Shown here: positions 47,422-61,283 of the stretch, one piece after another
How positions within the stretch are numbered: position 1 is the stretch's first letter
Layout: the number at the start of each line of letters is the position of its first letter
Assembly: GCA_000697355.1 (NCBI GenBank)
Contig: JNEN01000885.1
Location: 496,001 to 560,000 of the forward strand
Length of the DNA: 64,000 nt
Origin: Syncephalastrum monosporum B8922
Lineage: Eukaryota > Mucoromycota > Mucoromycetes > Mucorales > Syncephalastraceae
Direction: 5' to 3'
Program-made: the position numbers and the translations under genes
Notes under the pieces: model-generated
Database searches by the model: none
Told to the model about the DNA's origin: nothing
What the model saw: only the letters and a program-made list of their open reading frames with translations

Positions 47422-48449
47422 ATGAATCGTCTGTTTGGCACCAATCGAAAGACGCCCAAGCCCACGCTCAACGATGCTATCAGCTCGGTAGGCTTTCCTC
47501 GTATGAATGACGTGCACTAGCTGAACAAGACCCTCCCTTCTGCGTAGACGGATGTGCGATCGGACGCCGTTGAAGTCAAGATTCGTAAACTGGATGCTGA
47601 GCTGACCCGCTACCGGGACCAAATGAAGAAGATGAGAGACGGCCCTGCCAAGGTATGTGTGCACACGCTACCCAGTCACTTTCGTCTCACCCGTTTGCCT
47701 GTCACTGTGTGCAGAAAAACGTCCAGCAAAAAGCCCTGCGTGTGCTGAAGCAACGAAAACTGTATGTCGTTCTTCATATGCTGTATAGGAAAGCTAACCG
47801 CCGACGATCGACGCTAGATACGAGGCGCAGCGAGATAACCTCCAGCAGCAGTCGTTTAATATGGAGCAAGCGCAAATGACGACTGAAAACTTGCGCAACG
47901 TCATGGCCACCGTCGATGCGATGCAGACCGCAAACAAGGAGATGAAGAAACAGTACAAGAACGTCAACTTGGACAAAATCGACGTACGTTGCTGCTCTAG
48001 GGTGAAACTTGGGTCGCTAACGTGGTATTTCAATAGCAACTGCAAGACGAGATGGAAGACCTTATCGAACAGGCAAACGAAGTCCAGGATTCACTGGGCC
48101 GCTCTTACAACCTGCCCGATGACGTCGATGAAGAAGATCTGGAAGCCGGTAAGCCATATTGTCTCTTGGCTGTCAAAGGTAGCGGATGGTGACACACGTC
48201 ATGTACGATTTAGAACTGGACGCGCTGGGTGACGAGCTCAATTTCGAGGAAGAAGAGATGCCGTCCTATCTACAGGATGACACCGCGACAGAGGAACTGC
48301 CCAAGGCAGCCGAAACAGATCCCAAACAGGTAATATATTTCACGTCTTTTTCCTATCTTTACATGGACTTATCATCATTTTAGGGTGAAAATGTACAGTT
48401 GGATGAATTCGGGCTGCCTATTGCTGCACAAGCACCCATGAAAGCTTAA
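47422..48449 (+). CDS. VPS60: ESCRT-III-associated protein VPS60/CHMP5
   Basis: Snf7-family protein of 225 residues acting with Vta1/Vps4 in multivesicular body formation on endosomes. Exons: 47422-47487, 47548-47652, 47715-47761, 47818-47983, 48037-48148, 48214-48329, 48384-48449, all in phase. The basic N-terminus [14 protein letters not shown], the long helices with [20 protein letters not shown] and SFNMEQAQ, and the acidic C-terminal part [12 protein letters not shown] are typical of CHMP5. The final segment LDEFGLPIA also fits the family. The protein appears complete. Confidence 0.94.
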
Positions 48450-50884
48450 ATCTGCATCCACAGCCAAGAAACGTCCCGTGACACGACCCTCTGTTTTGTG
48501 CGTCTTTATTCCCCTCCCTTTTTTTCCAACTTCTTCTTTTGTATTTCGAATATATATGGTGCTCGTGCACCAAGTTTTCTTTCTTAAAGCCCTGCTCGGA
48601 AATTATCCAAAGACTCCAATCCGTGTTATTTGATATGCATGCTATGATTATGCTTTCTGGGATCCATCTTTCTGGAATCAGCCATCAGAAATGTATGTTC
48701 CGGGAACGGTGAAAGGATATAGATATATACCTGTATGAATGAAGTACATGCATCAGCGATTTCATTGCTGCTTGAAGGGAATAAGCTCATAAATACTGCG
48801 TCAGAATTGCCTATCGATGGATCTTGCACATAATATTTGCAATATATTGTGTGGGTATCATTATATGAAGCGAAAAACTCTGTTTGCATATGGTGCAGCT
48901 GTTACATGCAGTTGTTACAGTCATCCAAGCCGATTAGGCTGCTCAGTGCTAGAAGTAGATATCCTGCTGCTCCATTCGCCCAGATACACCACATGAAACC
49001 ATTTGGAGAATAAAGAGAATGCATACTGATGCACAAGACTTTAGTACTCATGATCTTTTAGTGGCGGAGCTTATGCTTCCTGTTTGTCATCTTTGCTATT
49101 TTTGTCTGGTACCAGGTATCGTTCAAATGTCAGAATGAGAGTTTATACATGCCCATCCATATGCTGTGCTATGCTTTATGATCAGTTATAGTACAAATAG
49201 TACAATAGGGATGCTTTCCTTTCCTAATGCATACAGTTGATCAAGATACGGTGTGTGTATTAATGCATGCAAATAGATAAGCTTTCCCGCTGCCACGGGC
49301 ATATGTACATAACAGGGTATGACAATAAGATGCATCCCATGTGGCTGCCTCCGGGTAGAGTCGTTAGAAGTGAGTATCTTTTGTAGTACAATGTCAGTGA
49401 TCCCCGAGGCTACATAAGTATGACTAATGTTCTCTTGAATTTCTCACTGCATAATATAGTTCACCTATGTCTATGGTGACGTATATAACAGGATTAAAAG
49501 GGAATCAAAGTCGTAATGTTACGCGGTATTCGCCATTCATCGCCTATAACACCACTACACCAATATCGTAACCGTCAAAGGATGAAAGAACATGCATACT
49601 AAACACAATATATACCTCATCGCATGTAGCAACTTCTTTCATTTCATATTTCAAATACTGGAAAATGACCGTTTTGCTGTCGTACAGAATGCCGCTGGGG
49701 TACAGAAATGTGACATAGTATTAGATATATGTATATGATTGATAGATATCGTTGTGTGACGATGCGAGGACTTGTCACGAAACGTTAAATGTATATGCAG
49801 ATAACCCGAGACTGTAAGAGATAGAGATACAAGGCTAAGCCAAGACTGTTTGATAACAGTCGTGCTACGAATGCCCTTAGCTTGTATTCAGAGTGACGTG
49901 TTGTTGCGCGACCTTCTCCTCCAACATCAAACTTTTACGGCGAAGGATTCGTCGTACACCGAAGAGATTACAGTATTCCTAAGCCATATGACCTCACGAT
50001 TTCACACACGATATCCCATTGATCTGGTTACATATGCTTGACAAGTCCAAGATCGAATGATAAAGTTTGAGTATAAGAGATATAAGAGATCTCACGGAGG
50101 GGAGCGCGTGATGCACTGTTCTTTATAAGGAGTCTGTCGGTAATCGATTGGTGCTCAGCGTTCATCCTTTTCCCCAGGCGTAGTGCGTGTTACCTACCCT
50201 CCTCGCCAAAACGCGCTCTTTTTCCTATTTTCTTTTTTCCCGTACCCAGGCCGCCTAGAGCATACGCACCAGAGTTCGAAAGATCCAGTGACATATTCAC
50301 ACGATCAAGCTGCGATTCTCCTCTTTCACCGCAAGTTTCGCACGGATGGTTCCCACGGTCTACAGAAAGGCAAACGAGATAATATGCATTTTTAGACTTT
50401 GCCATTGGAAATTATGGTACGAACAAGATAGATAAAAGATCCATTGGTTTGAAAATCAGCCATTGATAAGCCAGCCATGGTTTTGATTGGAAAGGTGACA
50501 GGCGCAAAAGCACCGACCCGGACAGAAGAATAAAATAAAAATCTAAATTAGGCGAAAGACATGGTTAGCGTGTCACAAGGGTCATATCAAGCGCACCGCT
50601 CTACTGGGCACAGCCAGCAGATCGATAGATCGTATGAAGAGCCATCATTGAACGTCCAAGGCATAGTAGAAAAAAAAGGCCGATGTGTGAAGAGTCCAAT
50701 GTACCAATAGGCCAAGACTTTTTTTTTTTCTCTCTTTTCTCTTTTCGGGCTGGGTTTTCTTAAACAAATCTTTTTCCCGCTTTGTCTCTTTTTTTTCTGT
50801 GGTGCTAATTTTTTTTTTCTTTTTGTCTTTGGACCTTGTTTTCCGTTACCGCACTTCTCTTTCTATTCTTTATTCTTTCCCCTG
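48450..50884. other. Gene-poor 2.4-kb region before the permease
   Basis: The longest gene-free stretch. No open frame above about 90 codons and no recognisable domain on either strand. AT-rich, with scattered ATGCAT-like words and no clear large repeat. The 3' end is strongly pyrimidine-rich (T-tracts at 50720-50870) and is the leader of the permease. A distal promoter or a non-coding transcript could lie here, but neither is visible. Confidence 0.5.
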
Positions 50885-53320
50885 ATGTCTGAAAAATTGG
50901 ACGTTGAGGAAGGCCACTCGACGGATACATTCGAAAAGCCTCACTACCGGGGAAGCGGCTCTCACTTTGACAATGAAAAACTCGAAGAAGGCGCCTCATA
51001 CATGTCGCATGCAAACGAAGTTGCTTCTATTCAACAAGGCGTCAAGCGTGGTCTGAGTGCACGACACATTCAGATGATCTCGCTCGGTGCCGCTATTGGG
51101 TAAACCCCTTTCTTCACTTGACAGCAACACACGGGACTTATATGCATATACGATTCTGACAGTACGGGTCTCTTTTTGAATTCGGGCCAAAACATCGCTG
51201 AGGTACGATGGCGACAAACAACGAATTTTGAAACATTATTTTCCTATGCTAATACCTGTATGCTATACAGGCTGGTCCTGCTGGTGCGCTGATTGCATAC
51301 TGCGTTGTTGGTTTCATGGTATGCATTCCTTCATTCTGTTTATAATTTCCCAAATCATTCAACCAGTATTACCCTATGCCAGGTTTACTGTGTCGCCACC
51401 TGCTTGGGTGAAATGGCCACCTTCCTTCCCGGTACGAATTTGTATAATTATCATATTCAGCGACATGGTATATTTACGGCTCTATAGTCTCCGGTTCTTT
51501 CAACCATTACGCAACTCGATTCTTCGATCCTGCTCTCGGATTTGCTCTAGGCTGGAACTATTGGTAAGCCCCGCAGCTCCTCTATTCTCTCCGTCTGTTT
51601 TTTTCATTCCGCCACTTACGATTCTATTGATGTATAGGTTTTCGGTAAGCTCAACAAAAGAACCCATATTTACAAATGCAGCTCAATTAATGCAATGTCT
51701 GTGCATCCGTGTATTTGTCTTCTCTAGTGGGTATGTGTTGCCACGTGCATACAAAAAAATTTTTTCGGCCCCATATGCAAGGGTACTTACCGGATTGAAT
51801 TTTTTTGGAAATAGGCTGTTACGCTTGCTACTGAACTTTCTGCCGCTGCGACTATCATTGATTGGTGGCAACCCGTCATGCCTGATGCAGCTTGGTCTAC
51901 GATTTTCCTGCTCATCGTCATATCGATCAATTTGGTCGGCGTCAGGTACGCTTTGAATAACGGAGTTACCCTTTCTGTCGCTTTTTTTCTCACATTCACG
52001 CGCGCATATCCTGTCAGATTGTACGGTGAACTTGAATACTGGTTTGCTTTGATTAAGATTTTGATCACCATCGTTTTCATCATCATCGGTATGCTTAAGC
52101 TCGCCTCTAGCGCTCCTGAATACAATATTGACCCTAGGACCCAATGTGTAGGCATCTGTGTCGCCTCCGGTGGTCTCGGAGGTCAGGTCATCGGCTTCAA
52201 GTACTGGGACGACCCGGGCGCATTTGTTAATGGCGGTTTGGGTACAGTCAGTGTACTTCTTTCGGCTGGTTTCTCCTTCCAGGGAACTGAGATCGGTACG
52301 TCTGTCAAAATAAATGATGCTCCATGCTAACAGGTATATTCCTTTATAGTGGGTATCACCGCTGGTGAGGCCAAGAACCCTACCAAATCCGTGCCACGCG
52401 CTATCCGCAACACCTTTTACCGTATCATTTTCTTTTACATCATCACCATCTTTTTACTCGGCATGTGTGTTCCCAGCAACGATCCGGATCTGATGAACGA
52501 TGATGGCAGTGCTGCCACCGCCTCCTTCACCATCGTTTTCAAACTTGCTGGTATTGAAGTTGGTGCACATGTCGTCAACGCTGTTGTCCTCACCAGGTAA
52601 ACCGACGAGAAACTATCAACCGAAACACTCAGACTTGCGACTGACCCTCGTATTAGTGTACTGTCTGCTGCCAACTCTGACCTGTATACTTGCTCTCGTA
52701 CGCTTCTCGGTTTGGCCAAGGATGGCAATGCGCCTCAATTCATGCAACGCACGAATCGTTACGGCTCTCCTTATCTGTAAGCTCAGCGCTCCGATAGTTA
52801 TATACATGACTCACGCTTTGTCGCTTCCTACAGCGCTGTCTTGTTCTCCTCCATCGTCGGCTTCGCCTGTGTTTTTGTCTCCATTTACAGTGCATCGGTC
52901 GGTTTCCAGTGGTTCTTGAGCATCACAGCCGTCACTGGCGATACCAAGGAATTGCCTTACCACTCTCTGTGGTTTCCATTCGATGCTCTCTTCGCTTTCA
53001 TTCTGTGTACCGTCATTATCCTTGGCCAAGGCTATGGAGCATTCACTCCTGAATTCGATGGCGTTACATTTGTCATGAACTATATTGGTGTGGTTCCTGC
53101 ACCTGTTTGCTACATTCTCTACAAGATCTTCCGTCGAACCCGTGTTGTACCGCTGGACGAGTGCGGTAAGTTGAGCGAGCATCCCTGAGAAATCTATTTA
53201 TTCACATAACGTTCTGTAGATTTTGATACGGGTCGTGTATCCGAAGAGGAGATCGAAGAAGAGGACCTTGAAGAGAAAAGATTGCCGTGGTACAAGAAGG
53301 TCCTTCACGTTATTGCATAA
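50885..53320 (+). CDS. Amino-acid permease (YAT/APC family) with micro-exons and an internal deletion
   Basis: Plasma-membrane amino acid:H+ symporter of 548 residues. Fourteen exons: 50885-51099, 51163-51202, 51271-51318, 51383-51431, 51488-51563, 51638-51644 (7 nt), 51728-51730 (3 nt, TGG), 51815-51945, 52018-52295, 52350-52596, 52657-52776, 52834-53165, 53220-53320. The list shows 13 because the last junctions are continuous. Motifs: SARHIQMISLGAAIGTGLFL, GEMATFLPVSGSF, GWNYWFSWAVTLATELSAAA, and VGITAGEAKNP. After FLSITAVTG the usual helix plus HIRFRRA loop (about 24 residues) is missing, and DTKELPYHSLW follows at once. The frame is kept, but one membrane segment is lost. Confidence 0.85.
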
Positions 53321-53487
53321 GCACAGCTTGCTGTCCATTATTAGTCATATCATTTCCTCCTCCTCCGTCTCTCTCATTTGTAGTATTCCCTCATTATCCC
53401 CTATCTATTGTATGCGAAAACCTGTCTTTGTATTTATAGTGTTGTCATGCATCAAGAGGAAGACAAAGAAAAAAAAAAGGTATTACA

Positions 53488-55292
<1,805 letters not shown>

Positions 55293-56242
55293 AGCTGATG
55301 TAAAATGCTGTTGTGAGAGAAGAAAGAAAAGAAGCAAAAGAAAAGAGAAATCAAAAAAGCAGGCGCGACTTGACAAGGGCTTTGAGAAACGACATGAATT
55401 GATGTAATATATCAAAATTCATGCGTCAAGCGGAGTGTTGCAATTTGCAATGACGGCGAATGCAGGTGACACGCCATTCCCCCATCGATAGATGATGATA
55501 TCATGGACAAACCCTTTGCCGCACGAAAAAACGTACAAGACTCGCTTTACTATTCTCTCTACTGCAGACGAGTAAGAATATGCTCTCATATTCAGGATTC
55601 ATCTATATTCGACAAGGTTAATATGACAAAGTGTAAAATCTGGCGACACTGTTTCACTTAACCCTTTGCATTCTCAGTCAGACCCAATATGCTGACCTTG
55701 CCTTACAACCGACAAGGGCCTGTTCGCTTATTCTGTTGACTTCCAGATTCTGGAAGCCAGCCCATGGATTTAACCTCAATGTACTTCTGTACACGCCTTC
55801 GTCTTTGGTATTGATACTTCCTTGGACAACGATGAACCCCGTCAGTCGTTTCAAAGCCAACTCAGTGACTGACAAATGTGTATTGGCGGGACGCACAACA
55901 TCATACTTTGTTGAAACGCACTAAAGCCGTCCTTTCAAGTGATCGGTGCGAATTGGAACTCAAATACTGCAGCATACGTAGATGATGTTAACAACTGAAG
56001 ATATTCCGCCTTACGAAAAATTTCATCGATCAGAAACTTGATGCTCAGGGCTGTGAGCAAGAGTACGTATGTCTTGATTTGCTGTTTGAGCACATCGCCC
56101 TCCTTTGTAGCTGGCCTCATTTACGAGCTGCCAATTATTAGAGTCAAAGATGGACAATAGTTCAACATTGTTAATATCGAGGCGTTTTCTTATTTCTATA
56201 AGTAAACCACAGACGGGGTAAACCACAGACGGGGTTTCTGCT
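55293..56242. other. Intergenic region with a 16-bp tandem duplication
   Basis: About 0.95 kb upstream of pyruvate decarboxylase and downstream of the CinA-like gene, both minus strand. An A/G-rich leader lies at 55315-55360. The tandem duplication at 56202-56233 sits just past the CinA-like stop. No coding region was recognised. Confidence 0.5.
56202..56233. repeat. 16-bp perfect tandem duplication
   Basis: GTAAACCACAGACGGG occurs twice without a gap, ten bases beyond the stop codon of the CinA-like gene (minus strand). Confidence 0.95.
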
Positions 56243-57364
56243 CTAGTTTTTTGTTGTGTCCGTCGCCTCCACTGCCCACCCGTCAATCCCACGCGCGATC
56301 TCTTGGCCGATCGCGTCTACCTCTGCCTTGCCTTTGCCGACGACACTGACCATGACGCGGACTCCTTCCGCTGACTGGCCCCACCGAGGATAGCTGCCAA
56401 TCTTGATGTTCTCGCTCTTGACGCGCTTCTGAAGCTCGGATAAGAAATGGGCGATGTCGCCTTCGCCCTTTTTTGTGGCGATCTGTGTCCGGTGGTAGCC
56501 GAAAAGACCCCGGTCGCGGGCCATGGCTTCTAATCGAGGCTGAATGGCGGTCACCATCTGTTCAAATAAGCGGGGGATGCCGGGTAGAATGTGGATATTG
56601 CGGTTGACAACGACGATGGGGACCCAGAGGCCGTCGATACGTATGATCTCTGCGGGTTGGGGGAAGATGGCCATACGTTTACGGGCTTCCGTCAGTTTCC
56701 AGTCTGTAGAACGGGCTTGCATCATTGTATTCATTCGATCGCACGTCTCCTCGTCGATGCCGGTAGGCAAACCGTATGCACGTGCGATGGCCTCATAGCT
56801 ATAGAACGAGATACGATAATGAGATTTTCTCTGCATAAAGACATCCATTCACGTGCCTAATGTCGTCATGGGTAGGACCTAAGAATTGATAGGAAGCCGA
56901 GTTCAAAACATGGTTGACTAGATATCCTCTTGCAGATACACCTACCAATGCCTCCGCTGGTGAACACGAGGTCGTGTTTGCTGGACAGGTGAGTGACAGT
57001 GTCGGCGATGGCGGTGTAGTCGTCCTCGACGACCTCGATCTTCTTCAAGTCGATGCCGAGTCCAAACAGAAAACGAGCTGAGCAACGTTGTAAGTGGTTT
57101 TGTATCTGCAGTCAGCAAGCGTCAAGTACCAAGGAAATACGCGTTGGAATCGCGTGTCTTTCCGTTGAGGATTTCGTCGCCAATGATGCAGCATGCTGCA
57201 GTCATTGTCGACGGGTGTGAGGTTTGAGTGGACATGGGTCGAAAAAGGAAAGGTAGAGTACGAGTCGGACGAAAAACATGAGACCTCGAGACTGTGTGGG
57301 ACGCACGAACGACGCCCGAAAAGGAACGGGTTTTTAAGGCAGCAGCGGCAGCAGTTGTAAACAT
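56243..57364 (-). CDS. CinA/MoCF-domain protein, probably mitochondrial
   Basis: Exons 57130-57364, 56946-57077, 56857-56878 (22 nt) and 56243-56798 give 314 residues. The MoaB/MogA/CinA-like core is clear: AACCIIGDEILNGKTRDSN, FLFGLGIDLKKIEVV, LVFTSGGIGPTHDDI and YEAIARAYGLP. Such domains bind molybdopterin in bacteria, and in eukaryotes also occur in FAD synthase. The N-terminal roughly 50 residues are Ala/Arg/Ser-rich without acids and look like a mitochondrial presequence, although an internal Met (MSTQTSHPS) could give a cytosolic form. The last intron (56799-56856) begins with GC instead of GT, needed to keep HDDISYEAIA in frame. Confidence 0.82.
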
Positions 57365-57423
57365 GGTTTCGAAGGGAAGAAGGAACGCGACTTTATCTGA
57401 GTAATTAAAAAAGTTGACTGTGC

Positions 57424-58634
57424 TTAATCTTCTACTTGGATAGAAATGACTTCTTCCTCATCAATTCGACTGGCCAGCCGGGTGAGCCAACGATACACAC
57501 GACGGGTGCCAAAGTCGATGACAGCCACGCCCAGAGTGATCCAGCGCAGGGTCCATAGAGGGAGCTCGGCTAAGAATCGCCGCGAGCTAAAGTCCATCGT
57601 ATCAGTGGAGTCCACCTGGAAGGCGTAAAGGTTAAAGTGGATCCAAAAGAGCAGAACGAGGGCGCAGCAGTAGGTGAGCAAGAAGTTCTTTAGGAAGGGC
57701 CCAAAGCGTCGGCGCAGCCATTCAAACGCCTGAGATAGCATAACGAGGTCAAACATGTCATTCAGGGTCCTGTAAGTGAAATATATGTTGTTGACGCTGC
57801 CGAGGAAGAAGAAGCCGAGATGGAAATGCTCGAGACGGCAGCAGACGCCACAGTCGCTCGTCGGCAAAAGGGTAAAAGAGCCAATATAAGAGCTCGTTGC
57901 TGAAGAGGTCGTTGTCAGGTGAGGAGCGGAAGCAGACGGGGAAGGGGGTGTAGAGGACGCGATGGGGAGATTCGGGTAACAAGGGTAATGCAAAGAGCGG
58001 TTTGGTGAGAAATGAGGATTGAGTGGCCGATAGCAGGGCAGGCAGCAGTGAGCCAGATGGGATCATATCATACAGACCCCCGGGGTGATTTGCGATATGT
58101 ACTGAGAACAGGATGAATAGTTTCATGATGGCGCCTGCATGCGTATCGTAGTTATTCAGCCTGGGCGCTAGGATACTCGAATGACACTGTATCTTACCTG
58201 CAGGGATATGAGCAAGAATGACGAGGAAAGCAGTAAGAGCAATGCGCATGGCTGGCCGATGAATGGTTGCATGAGTTTAAACTTCTCCATTTTTGTGTTA
58301 CCCCTAACCTCTGTACTGAAGGAGAGCGACCCACAGCCTTCGCTGGCGTACTTGGAGACGTTGCTTGCATAGTGAGCAATGATACAGCTCGTTACAGCGG
58401 CCCCGCTGCATGAGAGAACACCGCCATGAGCTGAGACAGTGCGGATGGACGTATTTGCTGGGATAATTATGAGTGTGCACAAGTGAGCGGACTTGGGTCT
58501 TCACACACACAAGAGAGAGATCAAACGTACATGGAGCCCTTGCAAAGGCATGGGGAGATGAGCATAGAAAGGTCATCTTTTTCGAGGCAAATGCGGCATA
58601 CCCGCGAGTTGGTTTGATTAGACTGGTCGTCCAT
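57424..58634 (-). CDS. RING-CH (MARCH-type) membrane E3 ligase, frame disrupted
   Basis: Exons 58531-58634, 58309-58457, 58198-58251 and 57424-58134. The RINGv (C4HC3) motif is complete: CRICLEKDDL...CLCKGSIKYVHPHCLSSW, then HCSLC. Several hydrophobic segments follow (MRIALTAFLVILAHIPAG, IMKLFILFSVHIANH, LTYCCALVLLFWIHF). This indicates a membrane-bound ubiquitin ligase like MARCH proteins, about 340 residues. In the last exon the reading frame changes between LLYWLFYPFADERLW and RLEHFHLGFFFLG at about 57835-57880 without splice signals. A small deletion or sequence error is likely there. The start MDDQSNQTN is the nearest ATG before the RING. Confidence 0.72.
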
Positions 58635-59231
58635 CAGCGCATTGCTCGCTGGAAGTAGAGAAACAGAAAGAAGGAGCTGCTTTTTAGGTGTCACTCTCAC
58701 GCGGGGTGGAAATCGCATCGGCTGCCCGTTGCCTTCCAAGAACCCCGGGAGAAAAATCAACCTGCTCCCTTCGGTAAATCGTCAACATTCAATAGTTGAT
58801 ACATATTATATACCCATACTAGTATCGCTATTAACAGCTACTTATATGTTTGCTCTACCATCCTATTATTTCATTATGTTCTTCCAGTCGTACACTTGTT
58901 TCCATTTCAACATTTCGGATATGAATATTTATTAATATCCAAACTCGAAAATGAAAAACGCAATTAAAGTTATATGGGATGTTGCCAATGTTGTTTCTCA
59001 GGGCACAGGAGAAACTTAAACTACTGAAGGATTAAAAGGAACTGCTCCTCTCATACAAACGGACAACGAAGTGAACACAACACAGATGAATTACGGTTGT
59101 CAAGGTGAAGCGAATTTACCAGTCACAATTTTTAGGTGAAAAAGGCAAGAATAAAATAGACTGTGAACACACACATTCAAAGGTTCAAGCGAGCGAGCAG
59201 AAAAGGAATACCACAAACAAGGTGTTGTCTA
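58635..59231. other. Divergent intergenic region
   Basis: About 0.6 kb between the RING-CH gene (minus) and the PPR gene (plus). No coding region was recognised apart from an in-frame upstream extension of each gene. It presumably contains both promoters. Confidence 0.5.
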
Positions 59232-61220
59232 ATGCGGAAATCAGCTGCGCGTCTGAAGGCAGCCTCATGCGTCTTGCATACCATAACACAACGGCGCGCA
59301 GCTCCTTCAGCGAGTCCAACTGCTTCATGGGATTTAAACTTGCGCGCCATGCTCAACGCCTTTGACATGCCCTGGACGCATCCACGCCATTTGCCCATTC
59401 GACACAAGCACACCTCGTCTGCGTTAATGGACAACATCTCACGGGACAGTGACAATAGACTCGTCTCGCGCCCTGTCTCACCCCTCCAGAATTCGTCGAC
59501 CGTCTTCAAAGGCCCACTGGCCAGCCTGAATCTCGGCGATCATGTCGCTCTGTCTGATCTCGATCGCGCCATTGCAGACAGGAAGGCTGAGAGTGCGTTT
59601 TCTGTGTTTACGACACTCGTCCACAAGAATGCGTACATTCCGCTGCAGCTCTGCTCGGCTCTGTACTCGCTCTTGACATTCGCAAAGTACATCGGCGGCC
59701 GAGGCAAGGTGGCCAACTTCCGGGGCCGTCAGATCCAGCAGGTCTTCAAATATGTCGAGACTGAATTCGAGCTGCCGCGGGCCCAGTTTGTCGCCAACGC
59801 CGAGATCATCCCAATCGAACCTTACAAGCTCCTGCAAAAGTACGTCCGCAACCACCACACGACCCAGGCTTGGTCGGTCTACCAGCAAATGACGGACGAG
59901 CAGCGGAAGAAAGTGAGCCGGAACACGTACCTGCAGCTCATGGTCACCATCTTCAAGGACCCGTCCTTGTCCCAAACCGACCGAGAACGCCATCTGGCGC
60001 TCATTGCAAACCAGCATGCCTCGATACCCGAGAACAACCGCAGTCTGACAGCCAACGAGATCCAGCTCGCAGGCGAGGTCTGCTATCTCTACGACCAGGG
60101 CAACCGCCCTGCGGCCTATTCGCTCATGATGCAGAGCTGGGACGACGGCTGGCTCTCGCCTGATGCCGTCAACGAGCTCATCTGGCGTGCTGTCAACTAC
60201 CACGACACGAGCGGTGCTCGTCGCCTCCTCGAAGTCATCCGTCTCGACGAGAATTACGACCAAGCGTTGTACGAGATCAGCTTCGCCAACATCATGGCTG
60301 CCCTCCACAGCCACCACAAGAACCGCGCCGCCCTCGAGCTCTTTAGCAACCTTATCGCCAGTGGAAGGCCGCCGTCGATACGGATCTTCAACAGGGCCCT
60401 GTCTATCTTTGCCGACATCCGCGCTGCCCAAGAAGCTGATACCACCTTTGACACCATCCTCCGGCTCGGCATTAAGCCCGATGAAGCCACCTTCAACGAA
60501 CTCATTCGGGTTCATAAAAACAAGGGAAATGTCCACGCCGCCGTCGATTACTACTACAAAATGGCCAGTTACGACTATATCCAGCCCAACGCCTACATCT
60601 TCAGTGCCCTGATCGAACTGTACGCTGTCCGTCGTGATCTGCCCAACGTGCTGCGCTGGTTCCAGACAATGCTACTCAAGGACGTCGAGCCCAACGAGGT
60701 CATTATTTCGTGCGTCATGAAGGCGTTTCAAACACGCCGGCGACGGAAGGAAGATGTGGAGGATATCCTCACCCACATCATGACACATGCCCAGGCAGCC
60801 GGTCTCAAGGCTGATGCTCTTCTGTTCAACCTCCACCTCGTGATTTCCGGCACCGCTCGTGGTCTCAAAGGCGCCTTCGATGTACATCATGAGATGTTAT
60901 CCCGCCTAGTCAAGCCTAATGTATATACCTATACTACTCTGATCGATATCTGTGGCAAGAACGGGGAGTACGAGACCGCCCAGCGCATCTTTGATTTGAT
61001 GAAGGAGAGCCGAGACTACAAGCCTAACACGGTGACATACTGCGCCATGATGATGCTTTGGGTACGCAGTAACGACAGGAATAAGCTCCACGAAATTGTA
61101 CAAGAGTTTGAGCAGGAGCGTGCACTCGATATCACTGGCCGGCTCTGGGAAGATCCGCATGTAATAGAGCGTATTCGATCCTTGATAGAATCTCCACCGC
61201 ACGCATTACCATCCCAATAA
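59232..61220 (+). CDS. Mitochondrial pentatricopeptide-repeat (PPR) protein
   Basis: An intronless gene of 662 residues, exceptional in this intron-rich window. The first 50 residues are Arg/Ala/Ser-rich (MRKSAARLKAASCVLHTITQ), fitting a mitochondrial presequence. At least four PPR units are visible between about residues 400 and 630: KPDEATFNELIRVHKNKGNV, QPNAYIFSALIELYAVRRDL, KPNVYTYTTLIDICGKNGEY, and KPNTVTYCAMMMLWVRSND. PPR proteins bind organellar RNA for processing, stability or translation. The RNA target is unknown. The start was placed at the first ATG of the frame; upstream codons in the same frame lack an ATG. Confidence 0.9.
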   Translation: MRKSAARLKAASCVLHTITQRRAAPSASPTASWDLNLRAMLNAFDMPWTHPRHLPIRHKHTSSALMDNISRDSDNRLVSRPVSPLQNSSTVFKGPLASLNLGDHVALSDLDRAIADRKAESAFSVFTTLVHKNAYIPLQLCSALYSLLTFAKYIGGRGKVANFRGRQIQQVFKYVETEFELPRAQFVANAEIIPIEPYKLLQKYVRNHHTTQAWSVYQQMTDEQRKKVSRNTYLQLMVTIFKDPSLSQTDRERHLALIANQHASIPENNRSLTANEIQLAGEVCYLYDQGNRPAAYSLMMQSWDDGWLSPDAVNELIWRAVNYHDTSGARRLLEVIRLDENYDQALYEISFANIMAALHSHHKNRAALELFSNLIASGRPPSIRIFNRALSIFADIRAAQEADTTFDTILRLGIKPDEATFNELIRVHKNKGNVHAAVDYYYKMASYDYIQPNAYIFSALIELYAVRRDLPNVLRWFQTMLLKDVEPNEVIISCVMKAFQTRRRRKEDVEDILTHIMTHAQAAGLKADALLFNLHLVISGTARGLKGAFDVHHEMLSRLVKPNVYTYTTLIDICGKNGEYETAQRIFDLMKESRDYKPNTVTYCAMMMLWVRSNDRNKLHEIVQEFEQERALDITGRLWEDPHVIERIRSLIESPPHALPSQ

Positions 61221-61283
61221 TAAAAATTTCATACCCTTTTTTGCATTCTATGCAGCTTCGAGTCGTCGCTATAATCATTTTTA

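Noticed and set aside
59478..60536. 352-codon open frame antisense to the PPR gene
   Set aside because: Shadow frame of an intronless, biased exon; no recognisable family.
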